NCBI GenBank assembly: GCA_965227745.1
Contig: OZ245769.1
Span: 744,001 to 808,000, forward strand
Length of the DNA stretch: 64,000 nucleotides
Direction of reading: 5' to 3'
Origin: GAS368 sp965227745
GTDB lineage: Bacteria > Verrucomicrobiota > Verrucomicrobiia > Opitutales > Opitutaceae
The stretch's first letter is position 1. Each line of letters begins with the position of its first letter. The notes beneath the pieces were generated by a model. The model was given only the letters and a program-made list of their open reading frames with translations, searched no databases and was not told the DNA's origin. Of the stretch, positions 15,822 to 26,100 are shown piece by piece. The translations under genes were made by a program, and so were the position numbers.

Positions 15822-16913
15822 ATGACCATCGCCTCGCTCATCGACACCCCTTCGGAGCTCACCGATACTGCCAGCAACAAGACGGCGATCGTCTTGATGA
15901 CACGCATCCGCCTCGCGCGGAATCTCGCCGGGAAATCGTTTCCGGGTTGGGCCAAGCCGGCGCAGCGGGAGCAAATCCTCGAAGCGTGCCGCGAGGCCGT
16001 GGCTGCGACCTCGCCGATGAAGCGTTCGCTCAACATCACGGTGGGCGAGCTCAGCGACCTCGAGAAGCAAATCCTCGTGGAGCGTCACCTCATCAGCCGC
16101 GAACTCAGCAGTTCGAAGGCGGGCTCGGGTGTCGTCATCAGCAAGGACCAAACGTTTTCCGTGATGGTGAATGAGGAAGACCATCTTCGCATTCAGGTCC
16201 TCCGCTCCGGGTTCCAACTCAAGAAGGCGTGGAACGCGATCAACGATCTCGATACGGCCCTCGAGGAGCACCTCGACTACGCCTACACGCCATCGCTCGG
16301 TTATCTCACCGCCTGCCCGACGAATCTCGGCACGGCGATGCGCGCCTCGGCGATGATGCATTTGCCCGCGCTCGTGATTGCGAACCAGATGGAGAAAGTG
16401 GTCCGCGCGGTGAACCAGCTCGGCATGGTGGTCCGCGGGCTCTTCGGCGAAGGCTCCGATGCCAGCGGGAGCATTTTCCAGATTTCCAATCAGACCACCC
16501 TCGGTGAGTCCGAAGAGGAAATTATCAAGCGCCTGCACAGCGTCCTCCAGTCGATCATCGAGCACGAGCTCAACGCGCGCGAAAAACTGCTCGAAGCCGA
16601 TGCCAGCAAGCTCTTCGACAAAATCGGTCGCGCGTACGGCATCCTTCAAAACTCTCACGTGCTCAGCTCCGGCGAGGCGATGAATCTCCTGTCGCTCATT
16701 CGTCTCGGCATCGATCTCTCGATCTTTCCCGACACGAGCCGTTGCGTGATCGACCGCCTCTTTATCGAGGCGCAGCCCGGTCATCTCCAACACGCCCAGA
16801 AGGGTGAATTCGAGCCCGGCCAGCGCGATATCCTTCGCGCGACGCGCCTGCGCTCCGAGTTTGCCAATTTCGTCCATCCGGATTTCACTTTTAGCAACAG
16901 TCAGAAAAACTAA
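15822..16913 (+). CDS. mcsB: Protein-arginine kinase McsB
   Basis: 363-residue kinase of the phosphagen kinase superfamily that phosphorylates arginines on proteins and so marks them for ClpC. TRIRLARNL (about residues 27-35) is the nucleotide-binding start, VVISKDQTFSVMVNEEDHLRIQ the central strand, and GYLTACPTNLGTAMRAS (about 161-177) carries the active-site Cys loop typical of McsB rather than creatine kinase. A C-terminal helical domain follows. It is translationally coupled to mcsA and lies 27 bases before clpC, reproducing the Firmicutes order mcsA-mcsB-clpC without ctsR. Confidence 0.94.
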   Translation: MTIASLIDTPSELTDTASNKTAIVLMTRIRLARNLAGKSFPGWAKPAQREQILEACREAVAATSPMKRSLNITVGELSDLEKQILVERHLISRELSSSKAGSGVVISKDQTFSVMVNEEDHLRIQVLRSGFQLKKAWNAINDLDTALEEHLDYAYTPSLGYLTACPTNLGTAMRASAMMHLPALVIANQMEKVVRAVNQLGMVVRGLFGEGSDASGSIFQISNQTTLGESEEEIIKRLHSVLQSIIEHELNAREKLLEADASKLFDKIGRAYGILQNSHVLSSGEAMNLLSLIRLGIDLSIFPDTSRCVIDRLFIEAQPGHLQHAQKGEFEPGQRDILRATRLRSEFANFVHPDFTFSNSQKN

Positions 16914-16940
16914 ATTCGCCCTCAGACTAGATTTTAAAAC

Positions 16941-19472
16941 ATGTCCCAGGAACCGATGAACAATTTCACGCCCCGCGCACAGCAGGTGCTGGCGCTGGCC
17001 CGCAAGGAAGCCGATCGCTTCCATCATAACTACGTCGGTACTGAGCACATTCTGCTTGGGCTGATTAAGCTGGGTCAGGGCGTCGCCGTGAGCGTCCTCC
17101 AGAAAATGGGCCTCGATCTCGAGACCGTCCGCAATGCCGTCGAGAAGCAGGTCGGCACTGGCCAGGAGACCAAGACCCAGAACAGCATTCCCTACACGCC
17201 GCGCGTGAAAAAGGTCCTCGCCCTCGCCGGCAAGGAGGCCAAGACGCTGAATCACTCTTACGTCGGCACCGAGCACATCCTGCTTGGTTTGCTGCGTGAG
17301 GGCGAGGGCGTGGCCGCGCGGGTGCTGAAGTCGCTCGACATCGACATCGAGCGCACGCGCAACGAAATCCTCCGCGAGCTCGATCCGCAGTTCTCCGGCA
17401 GCCAAAGTGGTGCCGAGGGTGGCGGGAACGAAGAAGCCGCTGCGGGCAGTTCGCAGCGTCCGTCCTCGCAACCCGAGGATAAGAAGGAAGTGAAGACGCC
17501 CGCGCTCAAGGCCTTTGGCCGCGACCTCACCGAACTCGCTCGCAAGGGCGAGATGGATCCCGTCATCGGCCGCAAGAACGAGATCCGCCGCGTCATCCAG
17601 ATCCTCTGCCGTCGCACGAAGAACAATCCTGTCCTCATCGGCGAAGCCGGCGTGGGCAAGACCGCCATCGTCGAAGGTCTCGCGCAGGAAATCGCCGCGG
17701 GTAATGTCCCGGAGATCCTCGCCGAGAAGAAGGTCATCACCCTCGATCTCGCCCTCATGGTCGCCGGTACCAAGTACCGCGGTCAATTCGAGGAGCGCAT
17801 CAAGGCCGTCATGGATGAGATCAAGCGCGCGAAGAACATCATCCTGTTCATCGATGAGCTCCACACCATCGTCGGTGCTGGCGCCGCCGAAGGCGCGATG
17901 GATGCGTCGAATATCTTCAAGCCGGCTCTCTCGCGTGGTGAGCTGCAGTGTGTCGGTGCGACCACCCTGAACGAGTACCGCAAGTACATCGAGAAGGACT
18001 CCGCCCTCGACCGCCGCTTCCAATCCGTGAAGGTCGAAGCGCCGTCCGTCGACGACACCATCCTCATCCTCAAGGGCATCCGCTCCAAGTACGAGGATCA
18101 CCACAAGGCCACCTTTAGCGACAAGTCGATCGAGGCCGCCGCCAAGCTATCGGACCGCTATATCACCGGCCGCTTCCTGCCCGACAAGGCCATCGATGTG
18201 ATGGACGAGGCTGGCTCGCGCGCCCGCATCGGAGCTTTGGTTCGCCCGCCTGACATCGAGGGTCTCACCAAGGAGATCGAGGCGGTGTGCGCTCAAAAGG
18301 AAAAGGCTATCGCCGAGCAGCATTTCGAGGAAGCCGCGAAATTCCGCGACCACGAGAAGCAACTCCGCGCCAAGCAGGAGCAAGTCACCGATCAGTGGAA
18401 GAAGTCGCGGGACGAGAAGCGCGTCGCCATCGACGAAGACCTCATGATGCAGGTCGTCGCTGATTGGACCGGCATTCCGCTCTCCCGCATGGAAAAGAAG
18501 GACAACGAAAAGCTCCTCGCCATGGAGTCGGAGTTGCAGAAATCCATTATCGGCCAGGACGGCGCTTCCGCCTCCATCGCCAAGGCCCTGCGCCGGTCGC
18601 GCGCGGACCTCAAGGACCCGCGCCGCCCGATCGGTTCGTTCCTCTTCGTCGGCCCCACGGGCGTCGGCAAGACCGAGACTGCGAAACAGCTCGCCGCGCA
18701 GATGTTCGGCAATCAGGACGCGCTGATCCAGATCGACATGTCGGAGTACATGGAGAAGTTCGCCGTGTCCCGCCTCGTCGGCTCGCCTCCCGGCTATGTC
18801 GGCTACGAGGAGGGTGGCCAGCTCACTGAAGCGGTGCGTCGTCGTCCGTACTCCGTGATCCTCTTCGACGAAATCGAGAAGGCTCACCCGGATGCGCTGC
18901 AACTGCTCCTCCAGATCATGGAGGACGGTCGCCTGACCGACTCGCTCGGTCGCGTCGTCGATTTCCGCAATACGATCATCATCATGACCTCGAACGTCGG
19001 TGCGCAGCTCTTGCAGCGCCAGACCTCGATGGGCTTTGCCGCGGCCGGCGGAAACTTCAACGACTCGGAGAAGATGCGCGAGAAGGTGCTCGAGGAGGCC
19101 AAGCGCGTCTTCAAGCCCGAGTTCCTGAATCGTATCTCGGAGATCATCTTCTTCCGTCCGCTCGACAAGGCCGACCTCACGAAGATCGTCGAGATCGAAG
19201 TCGGGAAGTTCGCGAAGCGTCTCACCGAGCGCAAGATCACCCTTGAGTTCACCGATAGCGCCAAACTCTTCCTCATCGAGAAGGGCTACGATGAGAAGTA
19301 CGGCGCGCGTCCGCTGCGCCGTGCGATCGAGCACTATCTCGAGGATCCCTTCGCCGAGGCTTTGCTCCGCGGGGAGATCAAGGACGGTGAGCCCTGCCTC
19401 ATCGACCGCGATGGCGACAAGCTAACCTTCAAACAGAAGACGCCCACTGCCGATACCGGCGTGGCGCCCTAA
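16941..19472 (+). CDS. clpC: ATP-dependent Clp protease ATP-binding subunit ClpC
   Basis: 843-residue Hsp100 unfoldase of the AAA+ class that feeds substrates to ClpP. Two Clp_N repeats (about residues 8-145) precede AAA-1 with Walker A GEAGVGKTA (about 233), a middle UVR-containing coiled coil (about 440-477), and AAA-2 with GPTGVGKTET (about 571). The MGF tripeptide in a Gly/Ala loop (about 697) fits the ClpP-docking consensus, and the D2-small domain ends the protein. Length and middle-domain size fit ClpC, not ClpB. The acidic linker 150-190 is Gln/Ser-rich. It closes the mcsA-mcsB-clpC unit before a terminator. Confidence 0.96.
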   Translation: MSQEPMNNFTPRAQQVLALARKEADRFHHNYVGTEHILLGLIKLGQGVAVSVLQKMGLDLETVRNAVEKQVGTGQETKTQNSIPYTPRVKKVLALAGKEAKTLNHSYVGTEHILLGLLREGEGVAARVLKSLDIDIERTRNEILRELDPQFSGSQSGAEGGGNEEAAAGSSQRPSSQPEDKKEVKTPALKAFGRDLTELARKGEMDPVIGRKNEIRRVIQILCRRTKNNPVLIGEAGVGKTAIVEGLAQEIAAGNVPEILAEKKVITLDLALMVAGTKYRGQFEERIKAVMDEIKRAKNIILFIDELHTIVGAGAAEGAMDASNIFKPALSRGELQCVGATTLNEYRKYIEKDSALDRRFQSVKVEAPSVDDTILILKGIRSKYEDHHKATFSDKSIEAAAKLSDRYITGRFLPDKAIDVMDEAGSRARIGALVRPPDIEGLTKEIEAVCAQKEKAIAEQHFEEAAKFRDHEKQLRAKQEQVTDQWKKSRDEKRVAIDEDLMMQVVADWTGIPLSRMEKKDNEKLLAMESELQKSIIGQDGASASIAKALRRSRADLKDPRRPIGSFLFVGPTGVGKTETAKQLAAQMFGNQDALIQIDMSEYMEKFAVSRLVGSPPGYVGYEEGGQLTEAVRRRPYSVILFDEIEKAHPDALQLLLQIMEDGRLTDSLGRVVDFRNTIIIMTSNVGAQLLQRQTSMGFAAAGGNFNDSEKMREKVLEEAKRVFKPEFLNRISEIIFFRPLDKADLTKIVEIEVGKFAKRLTERKITLEFTDSAKLFLIEKGYDEKYGARPLRRAIEHYLEDPFAEALLRGEIKDGEPCLIDRDGDKLTFKQKTPTADTGVAP

Positions 19473-19500
19473 ACAAAAGCGGCCAACCGCCGCCCAACGA

Positions 19501-19536
19501 AAACCCCGGTCCCGAAGTAAACGGACCGGGGTTTTT
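19501..19536 (+). terminator. Terminator of the mcsA-mcsB-clpC unit
   Basis: ACCCCGGTCC / GGACCGGGGT stem with a 10-base loop, then five T. Confidence 0.9.
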
Positions 19537-19574
19537 CATTGCCGGGTGGAGCCGAGTGGCGCGGAGTTGAAACC

Positions 19575-21545
19575 ATGATGGCAACCCCCTCGTCCATCGA
19601 GCCAATGCCTAATTGCCCATCGCTCCAAAAGGTGGACGGCGACCTCCGGGCGCCGTCTAAAAACGTGCAGAAGCAATCTGGGCGTTCCCTTGTTCACCTC
19701 TGCTTTCGTCTGCCGTTTCTCCTCAGTCTCGGCCTAGCGGCCTTCGTCTTCGGTATCGTTGCGTCGCCCACTCCGCTCGGAGCGCAAGTTCCTGCGGCTC
19801 CCAATGCGGTCGCCGCAATCTCTGAAGCCGAGGCCCTCCAGCCACCGACGCCGAGCCGTCTCACCGCCATCCACGCGGCAGCGCAGCGCGACGGATGGAG
19901 AACTCAAGTGGAGTCGCTGCGAGCGGCGGCGCTGCTCGCGTACAAAAACGACAAGCTCGTGGCTGCGGAAGCTTGGTTTCACGCCTATCGCTGGGCGGCA
20001 CTCTGGTCCGAGCCGGAGTCGAGTTTCGTGCCGCGTTGGATTCAGGCCATCAATGATGCGAAGGCCGGTCATGCGGGCCTAAACAGCCTCACGGTGGCGC
20101 GTGCGCAGCCCCTCGGGGCGTCCCTCTCGCCGGAATTGCAGCTCTGGTTGCTGAGCAACGCGTCATTTTCCGGGGAGTTTTTCCGGCTCATCACGCCGGT
20201 CGATTTTCTGCCGAAAGTATTTCAGGCGCTCAACGACATCTATCGCGCCGACGCGGTTCACTTCAAAACCCACTCGCGCCTCGCGCTCGCCATCGCCGTG
20301 GTCTTTGACGTGCCGCCACCGCCGATCTGGCCGCATGGCCAGGTGACGGAGGCCGCGCTCCCGCGAAAATTTCCGCCCGCGACCGAGGCCTTCGCGTGGT
20401 GGGTGAAGCAAGACCAATTGGGGCAGGGATTTCATCGCCTGACGCGTCTGGGCGCGGATGAGCTTAAGTTTGTCGTGGATACGGCGGCGCCTTTTGCCGA
20501 GCTGGAGTGGGCGAGCAAGATGACGGATTACCCGCTGAATCAACTCGCGCGCGCGTACACGATGGTCCGCTACCGCAACGACCGCGTGGCCAACAATAAT
20601 CCCATCTGGCCCGGCCGCACGTACAAGCTGGTGGATATTCTTCGGGACGGCGGGATCTGCTGCGATCAGGCGTACTTCGCGACTCAGGTGGGCAAATCGC
20701 GCTGTGTGCCGACACTGCTCTTTGCCGGGGCGGGCAATGATGGGCGCCACGCGTGGTTTGGGTTTCTCGATGCGGGGCAGAAGTGGCAGATGGATGCCGG
20801 TCGCTATGCGGAGCAGCGCTACGTCACGGGCTACGCGCGTGATCCCCAGACGTGGAAGGAAATTTCGGATCACGAATTGCAGTTTCTCACCGAGCGGTTC
20901 CGCGAATTGCCGTCGTATCGGCAGTCGTTGATCCATGCCTATTTCGCGGCTGATTATCTCGCCGCGGGCGAGGCGACGGCCGCCGCGGCGGCGGCGCGGA
21001 AAGCGGTGGGCTACGAGCGGCGCAACCAAGCGGCGTGGGAGACGCTGATCGCCGCGGGACAAAAACTCGGGCGCGATGCGAAGACGATCGAGACCGTGAT
21101 GCGCGAGGCCGCGCTCGCCTTTCGCACCTATCCCGACCTCGAGGCGCTCTATGTGGCTCGCACGGCCGATAGTCTCCGCAAGCGCGGCGAAACCAGTCTG
21201 GCGGACGCCGAGGTCGCCGGAATTGCGCGGAAAAACCAAAGTGGCCGTTCCGACCTCAGCGCGCAACAGGCGCACGAATCGCTGGTGCGCGCCTTCAGCA
21301 CGCAGCCTCTTCCGCAACAGATCACCGCCTACAATTCCCTGATCGACACCGCCGGGCGCGGCGCCGGGATCGGCTTCTTTGACCAGGTCGTTGTCTTCTA
21401 CGCCGAGCATATGATGCAATTGCAGCAGCCAGCGGAGGCCATTCGCGGGGTGGAGCGCGCGCGGCGGACGCTCAAGGTGGAACCCAACAGTCAACTCGAC
21501 CAAGAGTTCGGCAAGCTGCTCTCCGGATTGAAGTCGGTGAGGTGA
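19575..21545 (+). CDS. Secreted transglutaminase-like protein
   Basis: About 656-residue exported protein. A hydrophobic segment LPFLLSLGLAAFVFGIV followed by AQVPAAP looks like a signal peptide placed after an unusually long N-terminus. The central part holds GGICCDQAYFATQ, GRHAWFGF and WQMDAGRY, spaced like the Cys-His-Asp triad of transglutaminase-like cysteine peptidases. The C-terminal third is Ala-rich helical and may contain TPR-like repeats. Start is uncertain: ATG 19575 or 19578 are possible, while GTG 19665 would give a normal signal peptide and leave the repeat at 19629-19658 outside the coding region. The substrate is unknown. Confidence 0.75.
   Translation: MMATPSSIEPMPNCPSLQKVDGDLRAPSKNVQKQSGRSLVHLCFRLPFLLSLGLAAFVFGIVASPTPLGAQVPAAPNAVAAISEAEALQPPTPSRLTAIHAAAQRDGWRTQVESLRAAALLAYKNDKLVAAEAWFHAYRWAALWSEPESSFVPRWIQAINDAKAGHAGLNSLTVARAQPLGASLSPELQLWLLSNASFSGEFFRLITPVDFLPKVFQALNDIYRADAVHFKTHSRLALAIAVVFDVPPPPIWPHGQVTEAALPRKFPPATEAFAWWVKQDQLGQGFHRLTRLGADELKFVVDTAAPFAELEWASKMTDYPLNQLARAYTMVRYRNDRVANNNPIWPGRTYKLVDILRDGGICCDQAYFATQVGKSRCVPTLLFAGAGNDGRHAWFGFLDAGQKWQMDAGRYAEQRYVTGYARDPQTWKEISDHELQFLTERFRELPSYRQSLIHAYFAADYLAAGEATAAAAAARKAVGYERRNQAAWETLIAAGQKLGRDAKTIETVMREAALAFRTYPDLEALYVARTADSLRKRGETSLADAEVAGIARKNQSGRSDLSAQQAHESLVRAFSTQPLPQQITAYNSLIDTAGRGAGIGFFDQVVVFYAEHMMQLQQPAEAIRGVERARRTLKVEPNSQLDQEFGKLLSGLKSVR
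19629..19658. repeat. Dispersed 31-base repeat, copy 1
   Basis: aaggtggacggcgacctccg followed by ggcgccgtct; the same sequence recurs at 39497-39527 with a single one-base gap. GACGGCG and CGCCGTC can pair as a hairpin, as in REP elements. Confidence 0.7.
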
Positions 21546-21641
21546 CATGGCGACCGCTCCAGTTGAGGAGTAATTGCCCGGTGCGAAGGTGGGAGCCAGC
21601 CCCGATAGGCGATGGCCCGGTTTTTGAGCGATACTACCGTC

Positions 21642-22097
21642 ATGAGTCTTATCGATATGGAACGTGTGCGTCGCTACACTGCCGAGTCGGTCAATCAGCA
21701 CATTGACGACACGATCGCGCTGACGGTGCACGAATATGCCGGGCGGTCGAACGTGGAGATTAATGCTCGCTTAAGCGAACTGGAGGAAGAATGGGATATC
21801 GAGCGGTGGCTCCAGACCCAGGCCTCGGGGATCGCGCTGGCGGGCGTAGGGCTTTCGGTGGCGGTCGATCGGCGCTGGCTTTGGCTGTCCACAGGGGTGC
21901 TTGGGTTTCTACTTTTGCACAGCACCCAGGGCTGGTGCCCGCCACTTCCCGTGCTACGTCGCTGCGGGGTGCGGACACGCGATGAAATCGCCCGAGAGCG
22001 ATTCGCGCTGAAGTACCTGCGGGGAGATTTCACCGCGGTGCGGACGGGGCACGGTGAGATCGATGTGGATCGGTTGCTCAGTGCGCTGGAGCGCTGA
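21642..22097 (+). CDS. Small YgaP/DUF2892-like membrane protein
   Basis: 151-residue protein. The N-terminal 55 residues are a charged helix; then two hydrophobic stretches (ASGIALAGVGLSVAV and WLSTGVLGFLLLHS) lead into GWCPPLPVLRRCGVRT, which fits the DUF2892 inner-membrane domain found in YgaP and relatives. The tail is soluble and charged. YgaP has a rhodanese domain in front of this unit; here it is absent. ATG 21642 is chosen over the upstream GTG-region start because the upstream residues add nothing conserved. Function unknown. Confidence 0.7.
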   Translation: MSLIDMERVRRYTAESVNQHIDDTIALTVHEYAGRSNVEINARLSELEEEWDIERWLQTQASGIALAGVGLSVAVDRRWLWLSTGVLGFLLLHSTQGWCPPLPVLRRCGVRTRDEIARERFALKYLRGDFTAVRTGHGEIDVDRLLSALER

Positions 22098-22227
22098 GGA
22101 TGCGAGAAGCACCAAGGAACAACCTCCAAGCTCCAGAAAAATTTTAAGCGCGGGCAAAGAAGCAAAATCGCAGAGGGTTCTCTGGCGCTTATCGGGAGCA
22201 GGGAGGTGAGTCCTTAGCGCTTCCCGA

Positions 22228-23112
22228 TCACTTCACCGGCCGCAATAATTCCAGCGCCGCGAGGGTCGCTGCGTTGCGCGTCTCGAGGCCGAGCTTTTGA
22301 AAAATGTGCTCCACGTGCTTGTGCACGGTGCGCACGCTCGCGCCGAGGATGGTCGCGATGTCGGGGTTGCTCTTGCCTTGCGCGATCCAATACAGGACCT
22401 CGGCCTCGCGGGCGGTGAGGCCGAGGCGCATCAGGACGACGGGGCCAGGTGGGGCGCCGCGCTCTTCGAGAACAAACATCTGCAGATCGTCGCGGCCCTG
22501 CTCGGCGAAGCGGCGGGCCACGAGCGTGCCGCCTGATTCGAGACCCGACGGCAGAGTGCCGGGGATGCGCTGCGGAAAATGTTTGTGCAGCAAGTCCTCG
22601 GCGAGCCGCGTGCTGAAGACGATGCGCCCGCCGGTATCGGCGAGGACGACGGCACGGTCGAGGGACTGGCTCAGTTGATTCTCCGCCTCGACGCGGAGGG
22701 CGAGTTCGTCCGCGAGTGAGCGCTGCAGCGCGCGGACTTGCAGGTGGGCGAGGGCGCGGGCGAGAACCTCGGGCGGGTAGACGGGCTTCGTGATGTAATC
22801 GAGTGCGCCGGCCTCAAAGGCCCGCAGTTTTTGCTCCGGCTCGTCGACGGCCGTCATGAAGATCACCGGCACATCCCGGCACTCGGGGCGCATCTTGAGC
22901 CGCTGGCAAGTCGCCACGCCATCCATCCCCGGCATGATCAAATCGAGCAGAATCAAATCGGGGGTCGTGTGCTCCAGGAGCGAGAGTGCGCTGCGGCCGC
23001 CCTCGGCGACGAGGATCTCGTGCCCGGCCTCGCTGAGGGCGTCGAGCAGCAGCGAAAGATTCGCCGGGGTATCGTCGACGACAAGGATGCGGCCAGTGAC
23101 GGGGCTGCTCAT
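22228..23112 (-). CDS. Response regulator with receiver, PAS-like and LuxR-type HTH domains
   Basis: 294-residue transcription regulator. Receiver domain residues 8-122 with phospho-acceptor D57 (LILLDLIMPGMDG) and the T/K switch residues (FMTAVD, YITKPV). A linker helix and a PAS-like segment (about 140-190, AVVLADTGGRIVFST) follow. A LuxR helix-turn-helix (about 225-285, LTAREAEVLYWIAQGKSNPDIA) binds DNA. Its ATG overlaps the TGA of the hybrid kinase by four bases, so the two are translationally coupled and almost certainly cognate partners. Target genes are not evident from the window. Confidence 0.93.
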   Translation of the reverse strand: MSSPVTGRILVVDDTPANLSLLLDALSEAGHEILVAEGGRSALSLLEHTTPDLILLDLIMPGMDGVATCQRLKMRPECRDVPVIFMTAVDEPEQKLRAFEAGALDYITKPVYPPEVLARALAHLQVRALQRSLADELALRVEAENQLSQSLDRAVVLADTGGRIVFSTRLAEDLLHKHFPQRIPGTLPSGLESGGTLVARRFAEQGRDDLQMFVLEERGAPPGPVVLMRLGLTAREAEVLYWIAQGKSNPDIATILGASVRTVHKHVEHIFQKLGLETRNAATLAALELLRPVK

Positions 23113-26100
23113 GGTGAAGCGGTGGAGCGGGCTTGCTCGAGGCGCTCGCGAATGCGCTCCATGCGATAACTTTTCGCGAGGGAATCGAGGGCGTCAACCA
23201 GCGGGTCTGTCGCGCCGTCGGGCGAACGCAATTCGGCGAGCCGTCGCCGCAAGGCGATGATTTCACCCCGCCGCGCGATGGCCAGGAGTTCATCGAGAAT
23301 CTCGACCGAGAGCCGCGTCGGCTCTGCAAACGGCGAGCGCGAGGCTGAGGCCGGCGCCGGCGCTTCCCCGCTGGTTTGCCAGTCCAGTCGCAGCGCCAGG
23401 CTGAGCCGCGACAGAAGATCGGCCTCGCGAAAGGGCTTGGGCAAGAAGTCGTCGCAGCCCGCCGCGAACGCATCGTCGCGATTGAAGGATAAAACCGACG
23501 CCGACATCGCGATGAGCTTGATCCGCGGTCCCTCGGGTAGAGCCCGGAGCCGCTTCGCCAATTCCAGCCCGTCCATTCCCGGCATGCGCAAATCGAGAAA
23601 CACCAAGTCCGGCGTCGTCGTGGCGGCCAGCGTGAGCGCCTGCTCGCCGCTCGCGGCTTCGAGCAAGATGAAGCCGAGGGGATCGAGGAGTTCGCGCAGC
23701 ACCTGCCGGTTGATCGCAATATCATCGACGATCAGGACGCGACGACGCGCGCCCTCGTAGCCTGTCACGACCTTGAGCGCGTCGCTCGGCGCATCGGCGG
23801 TGATCGCCAGCACCGGGAGGCGAATCGTGAAGGCAAACCGACTCCCCACGCCACGGTGACTCGAGACCTCGAGCTGGCCGCCCATCAGCGAGACGAAGCG
23901 GTGACTGATGGCGAGACCGAGCCCGGTGCCTGGCTCGGCGGGCCGGCCCTCGACGACCTGATGAAACGGCTGAAACAGCGCGGCCAGCTCGGCCTCCGCG
24001 ATTCCGACGCCGGTGTCTTGCACGGAAAATTCGAACCACTCGCCGGGCGCGGCGGAGGCCTCATTGGCCACCGCCACAACCCGGAGCGTGACGCTGCCGC
24101 GCGCGGTGAACTTCAGGGCGTTGCCGAGGAGGTTATCGAGTACTTGGCGCAATTTCAGCGAATCGCCGATGACCAACTCCGGCAAATCGGCGGCCGCATC
24201 GAAAATGAACTCCAGTTCCTTTTGCTCGGCGCGCGGGCTCTGCGCCGCCGCAATATCCCGGATGAGTTGAGGCAGGTGAAAGGGCGCGGCGTGAAGCTCC
24301 ATGCGCCCGGCTTCAATCTTCGAAAAATCCAGCACCTCATTAATCATGCGCAGCAGATGCTCACCGCTCGTCTGCACGACGCGCAGCCGCTCGCGATTCT
24401 TGGCGGTGAGATCGCGGTCCTTCATCAAGACCTGCGCATAGCCGATCACACCGTTGAGCGGAGTGCGGAGCTCGTGGCTCATATTCGCAAGAAACGCGCT
24501 CTTCGCGCGGTTCGCGGATTCGGCCTGCTCCTTGGCGATGCCGAGCTCGGCGGTTCGTTGCGCCACGATGGCTTCGAGCCGAGCGCGCTCGCGCTCCGAT
24601 CGTCGCAGCCGCCAGCGCACAAAACCCACCACGCTCCTAGCCAGCACGAGACCGTAGAGCGCATAGGCGAGATTGCTGCGCGGCCACGGCGGCGTCACCC
24701 GCAGCGTGAAACGTGTCACGGGCCCGGGCTCCCCTTGCGGGTCGACGGTGCGCACCTCGAAGACAAATGGGCCGCGCTCCAGATTCGTGAAACTCACGTC
24801 ATTGCGCCGCGTGGGCGCGGTCCACTGATCGTTGAAGCCTAACAGGCGAGTTTGGAACCGCTCGAACTCCGGCAACTGAAAACGGCCCGAGGCAAACGTG
24901 ATCGTGATCGGAGCCGGGGAGTAGCCCAGCGTGAGGTCGACCGGCCCGCCCGGCAGCAGCGTCACTGATTTACCCTCGGCTGAAATATCACGGATGAGCG
25001 GGGCGGCGGCCCGCGCGCGGTTGACGAGGCGGCCGACCTCCACGCGCACGAGTCCGAGTTCGCCTTTGCCCCACACGACGCCGCGCCCATCGACGCCCGG
25101 CTCCCAAAAAATTCGTCGTGCGCCCGAACCAGCGAATAGGCTGTGAATCTCATCGGGCATCGGCGTCGGCTCGATTTTTCCATCCGCGAGGCGCCGCAGA
25201 CGCAGCAGTGGGTAGGGGACTTCTTTCGTTTTGTAATCTGTCAGCAGCCCGTTGGTCCACAGCTCGCCGGGTGCTCCGCCCGCCACCGGATTCAGCACCA
25301 TCGAGCGCGGTTCCCACGCCGTGAGAGCGGTATCGGCGACGAAGCGAGCAGTCGCGCTATCGTAGGAATAGAGCCCTTTGGCCGTGTCGAAATGCAGCCC
25401 GAAGCCGGTCTGCCAAAGGAAAATCAACGAGTGGTCCGCCGGCAGGCCATCAGAGACGGAGAGCAATTTTATCGTCGGCTGCTGCCAGTCGGGAGCATCG
25501 GCCGCGCGCGTGAGCCGATAGACCCCCCGACTCACCGTGCTGACCCAGAGCGTGCCATCCGCAGCTTCGATGACATCCTCGCACTCGCCCGTCACTCCGG
25601 CGATTTCGCCTTCGAATTTCCACGTGCCATCGGGATTAAAAATGCCGGTGGATACGCCGCGGTCGGTGGCGAAGTAGATGCGGTTAGGTTGGGTCTTGGA
25701 GGCGGTGAGGCTCTTTAAGCCGTCGGGTACCGCGGTCAGCAACTCGATGCCCGCGGGGCTCAGGCGCTGCAAACCCGCCGCACTGGCAAGCAACAAACCG
25801 CCCGGGTGCGACAGCAGCGAAGTGAGGCGCACCTGCACCCCCACACGCGGATCGCGCTCGAAGTGAGCAGGGCGGCGCGGATCTTCGGAGGGAATGAGCC
25901 GGTAGAGCCCGTCAGCACTGAGGTAGTAGAAGGAGCCTTGATGCCGCGTGAAATCCGCCGCGGCGGCATCGGTGATGCCGGAGTGTTGGTGATCAAACCA
26001 CGTGGCCGCCGAACGCCAGTTGACCCGGGCGGGGCCGCTGTTGGTGCTGACCCAGAGACCGCCGTCACGATCCTCAGCCAAGGCGAAAACGGTCGGGTGG

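Noticed and set aside
15783..18104. A long open frame on the minus strand opposite mcsB and clpC
   Set aside because: It is the mirror of GC-rich codon use in two well-identified genes; its translation is Glu/Leu/Asp-rich without domains.
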